From: Paludibacter sp.
Lineage (GTDB): Bacteria > Bacteroidota > Bacteroidia > Bacteroidales > Paludibacteraceae
Length of the DNA: 64,000 bases
Direction: 5' to 3'
Assembly: GCA_028710415.1 (NCBI GenBank)
Contig: JAQTUE010000002.1
Coordinates: forward strand, 124,001-188,000
In this document: in pieces, positions 55,059 through 64,000 of the stretch
How the letters are laid out: each line of letters opens with the position of its first letter
Numbering within the stretch: position 1 is the first letter of the stretch
Notes under the pieces: model-generated
The model's input: the letters and a program-made list of their open reading frames with translations, nothing else
What the model was told of the DNA's origin: nothing
Database searches by the model: none
Program-made: the position numbers and the translations under genes

Positions 55059-56873
55059 ATGAAAAAAACAATTAAGAGTGTTTTGCTTTTTCTGACACTG
55101 TCCTGTACCACCATTATTTCAGCACAAACATCTCCACAGATTATAAATGTGGAAGGTCGTAAGACCACTTCGTTGGATGGAATCTGGAAGACGATTGTAG
55201 ACCCATTCGAAAACGGTTATTATGATTATCGTCGGTTGCCATTGAAAAAAGGTGGATATGGTGAAGACAAAGATTATTTGGATAAATCTAAATTGCAGGA
55301 GTATAATTTCGCTACAGACAAAACATTATTAGTTCCAGGTGATTGGAATACACAACGTGATGAACTGTATTATTACGAAGGAACTGTCTGGTACCGAAAA
55401 AGATTCCAGTTTCAGGTAAAAGACGACAAACGCATATTCCTGCATTTTGGAGCCGTTAATTACGAAGCTATAGTTTTCGTGAACGGGGTAGAGATTGGCA
55501 GGCATATTGGCGGTTTTACTCCATTCAACTTTGAAGTGACCGGAATCATGAAGACAGGTGAAAACTCAGTAGTTGTAAAAGTGGATAACAAACGCAAGCT
55601 GGATGCCGTGCCAACCATCAATTCCGATTGGTGGAACTATGGTGGCATAACCCGTCAGGTAACCTTAATTGAAACACCGGCTACTTTTGTCAGGGATTAT
55701 TATGTCCAGCTTAAAAAAGGAGATAAAAACACCATCAGTGGTTGGGTTCAACTGGATGGAAAACAATTGAATAAAACCCTGAAAGTTGAAATTCCGGAAT
55801 TAAAAGTAGCCCAACAAGTGACTACTGATGCCAAAGGGTATGCCTCTTTTGAAGTAAAAGCCAAACCTGCTTTATGGACACCCGAAAGTCCAAAACTATA
55901 TTCTGTCAGTATCAAAGTTGACGATGAAATACTTGCTGATGAAATTGGTTTCAGGACTATTGAAACCAAAGGAACCCAGATTTTATTGAATGGAAAGCAG
56001 GTATTCCTGCGTGGAATCTGTATTCATGAAGAAGCTGCCTTCCGCAATGGCAGGGCATATTCGAAGGAAGAAGACATTACTTTGTTGCAATGGGCCAAGG
56101 ATATGGGTTGTAATTTTGTACGTTTAGCCCACTATCCGCACAATGAACAAATGGTACGACAGGCTGAGCGGCTAGGACTTCTGGTTTGGTCGGAAATACC
56201 GGTATACTGGACTATCCAGTGGGGTAATCCTGAAACCTATAAGAATGCTGAAGCCCAGCTAACTGATAATATCACACGTGATAAAAACCGAGCAAATATC
56301 ATTATCTGGTCAATAGCAAACGAAACGCCTCATGGTGATGAACGCCTGAGTTTCTTAACCCGACTAGCTACTAAAGTACGTGAGCTTGATCCTGTCAGGT
56401 TGGTAGGTGCCGCTATGGAAAAGGAAGAAGTAAAACCCGGCTTGATGACCGTGAACGATCAATTGAGCAAGGTAATGGATGTGCTTAGTTTTAATCAATA
56501 TGTAGGTTGGTATGACGGACTTCCTGAGAAATGCGACCGGGTTAACTGGACTTTCTCTGAACAGAAACCGGTTATCATCAGCGAATTTGGAGGTGATGCA
56601 TTGTATGGTTTAAAAGGTGGATTGACCGATCGTTTCTCAGAAGACTATCAGGAAGATCTTTACATTCGCAGTGTGAATATGCTGAAACGTATTCCCGGAC
56701 TTGCCGGAACAACACCCTGGATTCTGAAAGACTTCCGCTCACCACGCCGTCAGCTGCGTGATATACAGGATGATTTCAACCGTAAAGGACTGGTTTCTGA
56801 CAAAGGCCAGAAAAAGAAAGCTTTCTTTGTGATGCAGAAATGGTACGAGGAACTTAAAGAACAATATAAATAA
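55059..56873 (+). CDS. Secreted GH2 glycosidase, beta-glucuronidase-like
   Basis: The 604-residue protein has a signal peptide (ending TIISAQ). It has a jelly-roll sugar-binding domain (about 30-205), an Ig-like domain (about 210-305) and a TIM barrel (about 306-604). The acid/base is E422 in IIWSIANETPHGDE and the nucleophile is E509 in KPVIISEFGGDALYG. The compact 600-residue form without C-terminal Ig domains and the LRGICIHEEAAFRNGRAYS loop favour a beta-glucuronidase or beta-galactosidase group. The neighbouring GH105 supports a uronic-acid glycan. Substrate is not fixed by sequence. Confidence 0.85.
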   Translation: MKKTIKSVLLFLTLSCTTIISAQTSPQIINVEGRKTTSLDGIWKTIVDPFENGYYDYRRLPLKKGGYGEDKDYLDKSKLQEYNFATDKTLLVPGDWNTQRDELYYYEGTVWYRKRFQFQVKDDKRIFLHFGAVNYEAIVFVNGVEIGRHIGGFTPFNFEVTGIMKTGENSVVVKVDNKRKLDAVPTINSDWWNYGGITRQVTLIETPATFVRDYYVQLKKGDKNTISGWVQLDGKQLNKTLKVEIPELKVAQQVTTDAKGYASFEVKAKPALWTPESPKLYSVSIKVDDEILADEIGFRTIETKGTQILLNGKQVFLRGICIHEEAAFRNGRAYSKEEDITLLQWAKDMGCNFVRLAHYPHNEQMVRQAERLGLLVWSEIPVYWTIQWGNPETYKNAEAQLTDNITRDKNRANIIIWSIANETPHGDERLSFLTRLATKVRELDPVRLVGAAMEKEEVKPGLMTVNDQLSKVMDVLSFNQYVGWYDGLPEKCDRVNWTFSEQKPVIISEFGGDALYGLKGGLTDRFSEDYQEDLYIRSVNMLKRIPGLAGTTPWILKDFRSPRRQLRDIQDDFNRKGLVSDKGQKKKAFFVMQKWYEELKEQYK

Positions 56874-56928
56874 AGCGTCATTAAATAAAATTCTTTGTTA
56901 TTTTTATTCAACAAATCAATATCACTTT

Positions 56929-58041
56929 ATGAAACGAAATTATCTGACCCTTATTATCAGTTTAAGCTGTTTGCTGGGGATTGCACAAAACACGCCTCAA
57001 AAAAAAGCAATTTATCAGAGCATGCAGAAGGTTGCCGATTGGCAGTTAAAACATTTCGAAGAACAGGTAAAAGAAGGAACTCAATATAAAAACTCACATG
57101 CCTATTGGTCCTGGACAAATGGTGCCATGTATCTGGGTATGCTTGATTGGGCTAAGTTAAGTAAGGATGAATCCTATTTCAAATTTTTAAAATCAATCGG
57201 GGAGAAAGAAGCCTTCAATCCCGGACCTAATTTATTTCATGCGGATGATATTTGTGTGAGTCAACTTTATCTTGAGTTGTTTGCCAGATACAAGGATTCA
57301 GCCATGATAAAACCAACTTTGAATAGAATGGATTATGTAATTGCAAATCGTTTTTTTGGAGACCTGAACTTTACACGAAAGGGAAATCAAATGCGTTGGA
57401 GCTGGTGTGATGCTTTGTTTATGGCTCCTACTGTATATGCCCGGGCATCCAGAATTACTGGTGATCCCCGGTATTTAAAGTTTATGGATGAAGAATTCAA
57501 AGTGACTTACGATACTTTATATGACCAAACTCAAAAGTTATTTTACAGGGATACCCGTTACAAGACACAAAAAGAAGCCAACGGAGAAAAAATATTCTGG
57601 GGAAGAGGTAATGGTTGGGTGATCGGTGGTTTGTGTATAATTATTGACAATTTACCTGAAAACCATCCTACCCGTCCAATGTATATTAAACTTTATAAAG
57701 ATATGATAGAAAGGATTGCCGGATTACAGGATAAAAATGGTTTCTGGCATGCGAGTTTGTTAGACCCTCAAAGTTATCCTATGCAGGAAACAAGTTGTTC
57801 AGGGTTCTTTACATTTGGTTTAGCCTGGGGAATTAACAGGGGATTCCTTCCTGAAAAGAAATATAAACCAATAGCCCAAAAAGCATGGAAAGCTTTAAAC
57901 TCAGCAGTACATCCTGATGGAAAACTTGGCTGGGTTCAGCCGATAGGTGCCGATCCGAAGAGTGTCACTGCTGATATGACTGAAGTATATGGTGTTGGAG
58001 CTTTCTTAATGGCAGGCTGCCAGATGTATACTCTGAAATAA
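56929..58041 (+). CDS. GH105 unsaturated glucuronyl/galacturonyl hydrolase
   Basis: The 370-residue exported protein (signal MKRNYLTLIISLSCLLGIAQ) has an (alpha/alpha)6 barrel. Enzymes of this family hydrate the double bond that lyases leave on a terminal uronic acid, and so release it. Landmarks are YWSWTNGAMYLGMLDWAK, HADDICVSQLYLEL, the catalytic Asp D161 in MRWSWCDALFMAP, and IFWGRGNGWVIGGL. It lies 55 bases after the GH2 gene and 56 before the GH3 gene, so the three look like one operon. Likely substrates are rhamnogalacturonan- or other lyase-derived disaccharides; the lyase itself is not in the window. Confidence 0.88.
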   Translation: MKRNYLTLIISLSCLLGIAQNTPQKKAIYQSMQKVADWQLKHFEEQVKEGTQYKNSHAYWSWTNGAMYLGMLDWAKLSKDESYFKFLKSIGEKEAFNPGPNLFHADDICVSQLYLELFARYKDSAMIKPTLNRMDYVIANRFFGDLNFTRKGNQMRWSWCDALFMAPTVYARASRITGDPRYLKFMDEEFKVTYDTLYDQTQKLFYRDTRYKTQKEANGEKIFWGRGNGWVIGGLCIIIDNLPENHPTRPMYIKLYKDMIERIAGLQDKNGFWHASLLDPQSYPMQETSCSGFFTFGLAWGINRGFLPEKKYKPIAQKAWKALNSAVHPDGKLGWVQPIGADPKSVTADMTEVYGVGAFLMAGCQMYTLK

Positions 58042-58097
58042 ACGGTATTAACCTGCAGCTCAATAAATAAGATTTTAAAATTAGCTATTTTATTAAT

Positions 58098-60308
58098 ATG
58101 AAAAAAAACAGTATTATTTCTATCGCTCTTTTTTGTGTTGTTTTTTGCCTTAGCCAGGTAAAAGCTCAAAAGGAAATTTATCTGGATGTTAATCAACCCA
58201 TTGATAAACGTATTGAAAATGCCCTTTCAAAGATGACCCTGGAGGAAAAAGTTGCTATGTGTCATGCACAGTCAAAATTTAGTTCAAAGGGGGTTCCCCG
58301 TCTAGGGATCCCTGAAGTATGGACCGATGATGGCCCCCATGGGTTACGTGAAGAAGTATTCTGGGATGAATGGTCAGGTGCAAAGTGGACCAATGATTCG
58401 TGTACTGCATTTCCTGCGTTGACTTGTCTGGCAGCGAGCTTTAATCCTCAAATGTCATTGTTGTATGGAAAATCGATCGGCGAAGAAGCCCGTTATAGGA
58501 ATAAAACGGTCCTTTTAGGTCCGGGTGTCAATATCTACAGGACTCCGCTCAATGGACGAAACTTTGAATACATGGGTGAAGACCCATATCTTTCTTCCCG
58601 CATGGTAGTTCCTTATATTCAGGGTGTACAGCAAAATGGAGTTGCAGCCTGTGTGAAACATTTTGCATTGAATAACCAGGAGGTAAACCGAATGACCATT
58701 AATGTGGAAGTGAGTGACCGTGCATTGCGTGAAATTTATCTACCGGCATTTAAAGCAGCTGTGGAAGAAGGCAAAGCCTGGTCGATCATGGGTTCCTACA
58801 ATCAATTCAGGGGAGAACATTGCTGTCATAATGATTTGTTATTGAATAAAATATTGAAAGGTGAATGGGCTTTTGACGGAGTAGTAATAAGTGATTGGGG
58901 AGGTGTTCATAATTCCGATCAGGCAGTCAATAATGGCTTGGACCTTGAAATGGGAACTTCTACAAATGGCCTGACATCAAAAGCAACTTCAACATATGCT
59001 GAATACTACCTGGCAAATCCTTTTTTGAAAGGATTAAAGACAGGAAAATACAGCGAACAAGTTCTAAATGATAAAGTAAGACGGATCTTAAAACTCATTT
59101 TCCGAACTACTATGAGTGCGGATCGTCCGTTTGGGAAATTTGTAAGTCCTGAACATTCGGATGCAGCCCGTCAAATTGCAGAACAGGGAATAGTATTGTT
59201 GAAAAACAACAAACAATTGCTCCCAGTACAAGCCGGAAAGTATAAAAAGATTGCGGTGATTGGTGAAAATGCAACCCGAAGCCTGACAATCGGTGGTGGA
59301 TCTTCATCATTGAAAGTGGCCTATGAAGTATCACCTTTACAGGCATTCACCACTAAATATGGAGCAGACCATATCGTCTACTCCAAAGGATATGCCTCAG
59401 GAAAATCAGAGTATGGAAAAGAAGCAGCATCTAAATTGAATGCCGATTCATTAATCTCAGCTGCTGTTGAAGCTGCTAAAATTGCAGATATAGTGCTGTT
59501 CGTTGGTGGTTTGAATAAGAATCATTTTCAGGATTGTGAAGGGGGTGACCGTAAGTCAATGGATATGCCATTTGGTCAGGATAAGCTGATAGCAGCTTTG
59601 TTGACTGTAAATAAGAATATAGTAGTGATTCTGAACAGTGGGAACGCAGTAGCTATGCCCTGGGTGAATGAAGTTCCTTCCATCATACAGGGTTGGTATC
59701 TTGGTTCGGAAGCCGGAACAGCCATAGCAAATGTAATCTCAGGGGATGTAAATCCGTCCGGAAAGCTTCCGTTCTCTTTCCCTAAAAAGCTGGAGGATAA
59801 CGCAGCACAATCTTTTGGGAAAGAATCGTATCCGGGCGACGGTGTGAATGAAAACTACAAAGAAGATATCCTTGTTGGTTACCGCTGGTTCGATACAAAG
59901 AAGATCTCTCCACTGTTTGCATTCGGACACGGGTTGTCGTATACAACTTTTGAATATGGAAAACTAACAACTGATAAGATCAGTTATGCCTCGAATGAAA
60001 CTGTAAAACTATCTTTCACCATAAAAAATACCGGAAAAGTAAAAGGTGCTGAGGCTGCACAGGTCTATATTTCGGATGTGAAATCAACTGTGCTTCGACC
60101 ATTAAAAGAATTAAAAGCATTCTCTAAAGTTCAGATTGAAGCCGGTGAAAGCAAACAGGTTGAGATTAATCTGCCGGTAAAAGATTGGGCATTCTTTAAT
60201 GATAAAACTCAGAGTTGGGTAGTTGAACCCGGGAAATTCATTATTATGGTTGGTTCCTCATCAGCGGATATTCGCCAAACCTTACCGGTAAATGTTATCA
60301 ATGAGTAA
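58098..60308 (+). CDS. GH3 beta-glycosidase, exported
   Basis: The 736-residue protein has a signal (ending SQVKAQ) and the full GH3 layout: barrel (about 30-330), alpha/beta sandwich (about 350-600) and fibronectin III-like domain (about 640-736, VKLSFTIKNTGKVKGAEAAQVY). The nucleophile is D266 in GVVISDWGGVHNSDQ; here the common SDW motif is kept, unlike in the GH3 at 25721. WTDDGPHGLREE at the substrate site resembles beta-glucosidases of the BglB type. It would finish oligosaccharides made by the GH2 and GH105 enzymes. Confidence 0.9.
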   Translation: MKKNSIISIALFCVVFCLSQVKAQKEIYLDVNQPIDKRIENALSKMTLEEKVAMCHAQSKFSSKGVPRLGIPEVWTDDGPHGLREEVFWDEWSGAKWTNDSCTAFPALTCLAASFNPQMSLLYGKSIGEEARYRNKTVLLGPGVNIYRTPLNGRNFEYMGEDPYLSSRMVVPYIQGVQQNGVAACVKHFALNNQEVNRMTINVEVSDRALREIYLPAFKAAVEEGKAWSIMGSYNQFRGEHCCHNDLLLNKILKGEWAFDGVVISDWGGVHNSDQAVNNGLDLEMGTSTNGLTSKATSTYAEYYLANPFLKGLKTGKYSEQVLNDKVRRILKLIFRTTMSADRPFGKFVSPEHSDAARQIAEQGIVLLKNNKQLLPVQAGKYKKIAVIGENATRSLTIGGGSSSLKVAYEVSPLQAFTTKYGADHIVYSKGYASGKSEYGKEAASKLNADSLISAAVEAAKIADIVLFVGGLNKNHFQDCEGGDRKSMDMPFGQDKLIAALLTVNKNIVVILNSGNAVAMPWVNEVPSIIQGWYLGSEAGTAIANVISGDVNPSGKLPFSFPKKLEDNAAQSFGKESYPGDGVNENYKEDILVGYRWFDTKKISPLFAFGHGLSYTTFEYGKLTTDKISYASNETVKLSFTIKNTGKVKGAEAAQVYISDVKSTVLRPLKELKAFSKVQIEAGESKQVEINLPVKDWAFFNDKTQSWVVEPGKFIIMVGSSSADIRQTLPVNVINE

Positions 60309-60370
60309 TTGATAAGATGTATATTTTCTAGATTCATTAAATTTACTGACGTAAATAATGAATTGTCTAT

Positions 60371-60403
60371 AAAAAAAGAGGAGCTCAGCAGTTCCTCTTT
60401 TTT
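60371..60403 (+). terminator. Terminator of the GH2-GH105-GH3 operon
   Basis: AAAAAAAGAGGA and TCCTCTTTTTT flank a 10-base loop, 62 bases after the GH3 stop codon. Confidence 0.8.
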
Positions 60404-60481
60404 AATGTCCTAAAGCAGGATCATCAAATCATAAACCCTTTTCAACTTTTTGATTCATTTTAATGTTATTCAAAAAATGAG

Positions 60482-60489
60482 TATATTTG
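60482..60489 (+). promoter_or_regulatory. Candidate -7 box (TATATTTG) of the mlaE-mlaF-xth operon
   Basis: TATATTTG fits TAnnTTTG and lies 96 bases before the mlaE start. No -33 TTTG at the usual spacing was found. Confidence 0.5.
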
Positions 60490-60584
60490 CACTTTTAATG
60501 AACTTATAATTTCCCTAACTACATTTAGTTGCCAACTGAAGGGAATATTAAACTAACTTACACCTAACTTTATAATTTTCAAAC

Positions 60585-61325
60585 ATGAGTTTATTACACG
60601 ATACCGGAATGTATATGTTGTTGATGAGAAGGGTTCTGGTACAACCCGATCGTTGGAGAATGTTTTTTCGACAGTTCCCTAAAGAACTTGAAAAACTGGG
60701 ATTACAGTCTTTACCCATTGTTATAATCATTTCGGTTTTTATAGGTGCCATCATGACTATCCAAACCAAACTGAACTCTTCAAACCCGTTACTTCCAACC
60801 TACACTACCGGGTTGGTAACACGTGATACACTGTTACTGGAATTTTCATCAACTATTATGTGTCTTATCCTTGCCGGGAAAGTAGGCTCCAATATTGCTT
60901 CTGAAATAGGCACCATGAGGATCACTGAACAGATTGATGCCCTTGAAATTATGGGAGTGAATTCAGCAAATTATTTAATATTGCCTAAAATTGTTGCTTT
61001 TGTAGTAATGATCCCATTCCTGGTAATTTTTAGTATGGCTTTGGGGTTAATTGGAGGCTATTTTGTGAGCCTTTTTACCAATGTAATTTCCTCAGCGGAT
61101 TATTTAACGGGGATTCAGTATGCATTTGTGCCCTATTATGTGTTTTATTCAGTTGTGAAATCATTGATTTTTGCTTTTATCATTACCTCAGTAGCATCTT
61201 TTTATGGTTATTATGCCCGTGGGGGAGCACTCGATGTTGGGAAGGCCAGTACAAACGCTGTAGTAAACGGAAGTATATTAGTGTTGTTTTTCAATTTGTT
61301 AGTCACCAGCTTAATGTTAGGTTAA
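60585..61325 (+). CDS. mlaE: MlaE/YrbE-family ABC transporter permease
   Basis: The 246-residue inner-membrane permease has about five hydrophobic segments and family motifs: IGAIMTIQTKLN, LAGKVGSNIASEIGTMRITEQIDALEIMGVN (the signature of the MlaE family). It moves phospholipids between inner and outer membranes with an MCE substrate-binding protein. The MCE protein is not in the window, and the ATPase gene follows after 52 bases. Confidence 0.92.
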   Translation: MSLLHDTGMYMLLMRRVLVQPDRWRMFFRQFPKELEKLGLQSLPIVIIISVFIGAIMTIQTKLNSSNPLLPTYTTGLVTRDTLLLEFSSTIMCLILAGKVGSNIASEIGTMRITEQIDALEIMGVNSANYLILPKIVAFVVMIPFLVIFSMALGLIGGYFVSLFTNVISSADYLTGIQYAFVPYYVFYSVVKSLIFAFIITSVASFYGYYARGGALDVGKASTNAVVNGSILVLFFNLLVTSLMLG

Positions 61326-61377
61326 CTGATTAATTTGTTTTGGAAAGTGAACATAAACGACATTAAGAAAAGGAACA

Positions 61378-62136
61378 ATGATTGAAGTGAAAAATGTATT
61401 TAAATCCTTTGACGGGAATCAGGTACTGAAAGATGTATCTGCAGTTTTTGAAACCGGAAAAACCAATATGATTATTGGTCAAAGTGGATCGGGTAAAACC
61501 GTATTAATGAAAAGTATTATCGGGTTACACCGTATAGATAAAGGCAGAATTGAATACGATGGACGGAATTTACCGGACATGCGTATGAGTGAAATCCGTA
61601 TTTTGAGGCGTGAAGTAGGGATGCTGTTCCAGGGATCTGCACTCTTTGACTCATTGAGCGTTATGGAGAATGTAATGTATCCCCTCGAAATGTTTTCACC
61701 TTCTACAAAAGAAGAAATGATTGAACGGGCACGTTTCTGCCTGAAGCATGTTAACCTGGAGGAAAAGGCATTCGGACTGGCACCATCCGAGATAAGCGGT
61801 GGAATGCAAAAACGTGTTGCTATTGCCCGGGCTATTGCCCTGCAGCCTAAATATCTGTTCTGTGATGAACCCAACTCTGGCCTTGATCCCAAGACATCGC
61901 TTATCATCGATCAACTGATTCATGAAATTACCCATTTGTTTGGAATCACGACCATTATCAATTCCCATGATATGAATTCAGTCATGGAGATTGGCGAAAA
62001 CATCATCTTCATTGAAAATGGTAAAAAAGCATGGCAAGGAAACAATAAGGATATTTTTCATGTTCATAATGAAGCACTGAATAATTTTGTGTTCGCGTCT
62101 GAGTTGTTTAAACAAGTAAAAGATGTAAATCAATGA
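61378..62136 (+). CDS. mlaF: MlaF-like ABC transporter ATP-binding protein
   Basis: The 252-residue ATPase of the Mla-type lipid transporter. Walker A is GQSGSGKTVL, the ABC signature is SEISGGMQKRVAIARAIA (the SGGMxKR form is typical of MlaF), Walker B is YLFCDEPNSGLDP, and the switch His lies in IINSHDMNSV. Its last codons overlap the xth start by 4 bases (ATGA). Confidence 0.92.
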   Translation: MIEVKNVFKSFDGNQVLKDVSAVFETGKTNMIIGQSGSGKTVLMKSIIGLHRIDKGRIEYDGRNLPDMRMSEIRILRREVGMLFQGSALFDSLSVMENVMYPLEMFSPSTKEEMIERARFCLKHVNLEEKAFGLAPSEISGGMQKRVAIARAIALQPKYLFCDEPNSGLDPKTSLIIDQLIHEITHLFGITTIINSHDMNSVMEIGENIIFIENGKKAWQGNNKDIFHVHNEALNNFVFASELFKQVKDVNQ

Positions 62137-62894
62137 AAATCATTTCATATAACGTCAATGGGATTAGATCCGCATTAAGTAAGAACTTTACAGAATGGCT
62201 TCAGGCAGAAAATCCCGAAGTGCTTTGCCTGCAGGAAACGAAAGCCCAGCCGGAACAGATAGACACAATGCTTTTTGCTAAATTGGGTTATACATCGTAT
62301 CTGCATTCAGCTGAAAAGAAAGGCTACAGTGGGGTTGCAATCCTGAGCCGTATTGCCCCGGACAATGTGGTTGTTGGTATGCAGCATGAAGGTTTTGACG
62401 CCGAAGGCAGAGTGATCCGGGCGGATTATGGAGATGTCACGGTGGTATGTGTCTATATTCCTTCCGGTTCTTCGGGGGATATACGTCAGGCTCTTAAAAT
62501 GGAATTCTTAAAAGAGTTTGCTCCATTCATTGCTAACCTGCGCAAGACCAGACCCAATATCGTAGTTTGCGGGGATTATAATATCTGCCATAAACCCATT
62601 GATATCAATCATCCTGAAAGGCAAAAAGGAGTTTCCGGGTTTTTACCTGAGGAACGTGAATGGCTTGACCAGTATGAAGCATCAGGCATGGTCGATTCTT
62701 TCAGGGTATTTGACCAGCGTCCGGAGCAATATAGCTGGTGGAGTTTCCTGGGTGCTGCCCGTTCCCGGAATGCAGGCTGGCGCATTGATTATCATTGGGT
62801 CAGTGAACCACTTCGTGGTCGGTTGAAGTCTGCAGCAATTCTGCAGGAAGTCGTTCATTCAGATCATTGCCCGGTTGTTGTTGAATTAAACTAA
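62133..62894 (+). CDS. xth: Exodeoxyribonuclease III (AP endonuclease)
   Basis: The 253-residue enzyme is a base-excision repair nuclease of the EEP superfamily. Metal- and catalysis-related motifs are SYNVNGIRSAL, LCLQETKAQPEQ, VCVYIPSGSS, VVCGDYNICHKPID, and SRNAGWRIDYHWVS followed by VVHSDHCPVV. Length is standard. It is translationally coupled to mlaF. Confidence 0.95.
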   Translation: MKIISYNVNGIRSALSKNFTEWLQAENPEVLCLQETKAQPEQIDTMLFAKLGYTSYLHSAEKKGYSGVAILSRIAPDNVVVGMQHEGFDAEGRVIRADYGDVTVVCVYIPSGSSGDIRQALKMEFLKEFAPFIANLRKTRPNIVVCGDYNICHKPIDINHPERQKGVSGFLPEEREWLDQYEASGMVDSFRVFDQRPEQYSWWSFLGAARSRNAGWRIDYHWVSEPLRGRLKSAAILQEVVHSDHCPVVVELN

Positions 62895-63029
62895 CCTGAT
62901 TAATGCTCGATTTATAAACCGGTTATCAATTAATAATTTATTTCATTTTACTTTCATCCAAAAAACTTGTTTTTAATGATAAAAAACAATAAATCTTAGG
63001 AAGTGCGGTAAAGATGACCTAAAATGTTT

Positions 63030-63037
63030 TAACTTTG
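63030..63037 (+). promoter_or_regulatory. Candidate -7 box (TAACTTTG) of the terminal lipoprotein gene
   Basis: TAACTTTG fits TAnnTTTG and lies 27 bases before the ATG at 63064. Confidence 0.55.
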
Positions 63038-63063
63038 TCAGTTCAAAAAAAAATGTAGTATTT

Positions 63064-64000
63064 ATGAAATTCAATCCCTTTAAGCAGATCTTTTTTCTAT
63101 CCTCTGTTGTCTTACTGAGTTCGTGTTTAGGAACAACCACTACAACTGAAACTTCTTCCGATCCCGGTTTTGTCTCTCTTAAATTTGCTGCAAATGACAG
63201 TATCCCCTATTTGAATACTGCAGTATTCACGTTGGATGGCAAAACTATTACAAATGTAGATTCACTGCCTTTTAATACCCGTATTGATAGCGTTTATCCT
63301 ACTTTTGGCTTTACAAGTTCAGCTGGAGCGAAATACTACATCCCTGCAACCGGATATAAATATAAAAATAAAAAAGATTCTGCTTTTATAACCGGAACTG
63401 ATACCATAGATTTCAGGCAACCAATTCAGATACGGAACTATGCTGCTGATGCTATTCACTATAAAGAGTATACTGTCAAAGTAAATGTTCACCAGGTTGA
63501 TCCGGAGTTGTATAACTGGGCATTTGTAAAAGGCAACCTGAACGCAGTTACTTCGGTAAGCCAAAAGGCTATCCTTTTGAATGATAAATTCTGCTATTAC
63601 CAAAATGATGGCACAACCATTACATTAAATACCTCACTAGATGGCTATACCTGGAGTCTTGCTTCTGTAACCGGTTTACCGGCAAATGCAGGATTGACTA
63701 CTATGTTAAAATTGAACGGAAAATTATTCCTGTTGCAAAATGGCAGTATGTATTCTTCTGTTGATGGACAAACCTGGACAAATAATGTTTGTACACCTGT
63801 TAACTACACCTACAAAACACTACTGGTTACATTAAACGATAGTCTTCGTGCAGTCGTTCAATCCGCTGATCAGTCTTTACGTTTTGCAGGTTCTAAAGAC
63901 GGACTCACCTGGTTCATTAATACTAAAGTTGCAGTACCGGCTAATTTCCCAATCAGTGATTTTGCTTCTGTAACCTTTAATGCTCCTACAGGTAAAGCTC
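63064..64000 (+). CDS. Lipoprotein with repeated S-x-DG-x-x-W motifs (3' end outside the window)
   Basis: The frame is open from the ATG at 63064 to the window edge, at least 312 residues. It starts with a lipoprotein signal (VVLLSSC, Cys21), then a Thr-rich segment and a beta-rich N-domain (about 35-150, FVSLKFAANDSIPYLNTAVF). From about residue 165 the sequence repeats blades with SLDGYTWSL, SVDGQTWTN and SKDGLTWFI, as in BNR/Kelch-like beta-propellers. It resembles the Bacteroidetes DUF6242 lipoproteins, of unknown function. I name that family from memory with moderate confidence. It is not in any operon with xth (gap 169 bases and its own promoter-like box). Confidence 0.8.
   Translation, partial: MKFNPFKQIFFLSSVVLLSSCLGTTTTTETSSDPGFVSLKFAANDSIPYLNTAVFTLDGKTITNVDSLPFNTRIDSVYPTFGFTSSAGAKYYIPATGYKYKNKKDSAFITGTDTIDFRQPIQIRNYAADAIHYKEYTVKVNVHQVDPELYNWAFVKGNLNAVTSVSQKAILLNDKFCYYQNDGTTITLNTSLDGYTWSLASVTGLPANAGLTTMLKLNGKLFLLQNGSMYSSVDGQTWTNNVCTPVNYTYKTLLVTLNDSLRAVVQSADQSLRFAGSKDGLTWFINTKVAVPANFPISDFASVTFNAPTGKA

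Overview
The window looks like chromosome from a Bacteroidetes organism, most likely a glycan-degrading member of the Bacteroidales. The evidence is a SusC/SusD pair with lipoprotein glycan-binding partners, type IX secretion (T9SS) C-terminal sorting domains, promoters of the TTTG-N19-TAnnTTTG type (clearest before rplS), a DUF4492-cydA-cydB locus, the tig-clpP-clpX-recQ gene order, and AT-rich coding sequence. Genus cannot be fixed from sequence reading alone.

Positions 1-34015 (all + strand) form a large polysaccharide utilization locus for beta-mannan, most probably acetylated (galacto)glucomannan. SusC (5' end outside the window), SusD and two IPT/TIG surface glycan-binding lipoproteins capture the polymer. 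Endo-acting enzymes follow: a GH26 lipoprotein with a CBM, a second GH26, a bimodular GH5-GH26 protein, a GH44-like enzyme with a T9SS tail, and a small GH5. Side groups and oligomers are handled by an SGNH acetylesterase, a GH27 alpha-galactosidase, a GH2, a GH3 and a clan GH-A hydrolase I cannot place. A GPH symporter imports disaccharides. In the cytoplasm a cellobiose/mannobiose 2-epimerase, a GH130 mannosylglucose phosphorylase and a GH94 cellobiose phosphorylase would split them phosphorolytically. An AraC regulator closes the locus.

Positions 34148-43342 are mostly housekeeping: an acetyl-CoA hydrolase/CoA-transferase (-), a short ORF that is little more than an orphan T9SS tail (-), pepD (+), a secreted C1 cysteine peptidase (+), and cydB, cydA and a DUF4492 gene (-).

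Positions 43493-50822 (- strand) hold recQ, clpX, clpP and tig. A HEPN/nucleotidyltransferase (MNT) toxin-antitoxin type pair lies between clpX and clpP, and its HEPN gene carries an apparent frameshift. Low-complexity repeats sit on both sides of the pair. Then come a beta-barrel outer-membrane protein (-), typA (-) and rplS (+).

Positions 55059-60308 are a second small carbohydrate cluster (GH2, GH105, GH3; +), suited to a uronic-acid-containing glycan. The window ends with an MlaE/MlaF-type ABC transporter, exodeoxyribonuclease III, and the start of a large lipoprotein with repeated S-x-DG-x-x-W motifs.

Intergenic gaps carry several families of short degenerate direct and inverted repeats that recur across the window. 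I saw no tRNA, rRNA, CRISPR array, intact IS element or prophage.
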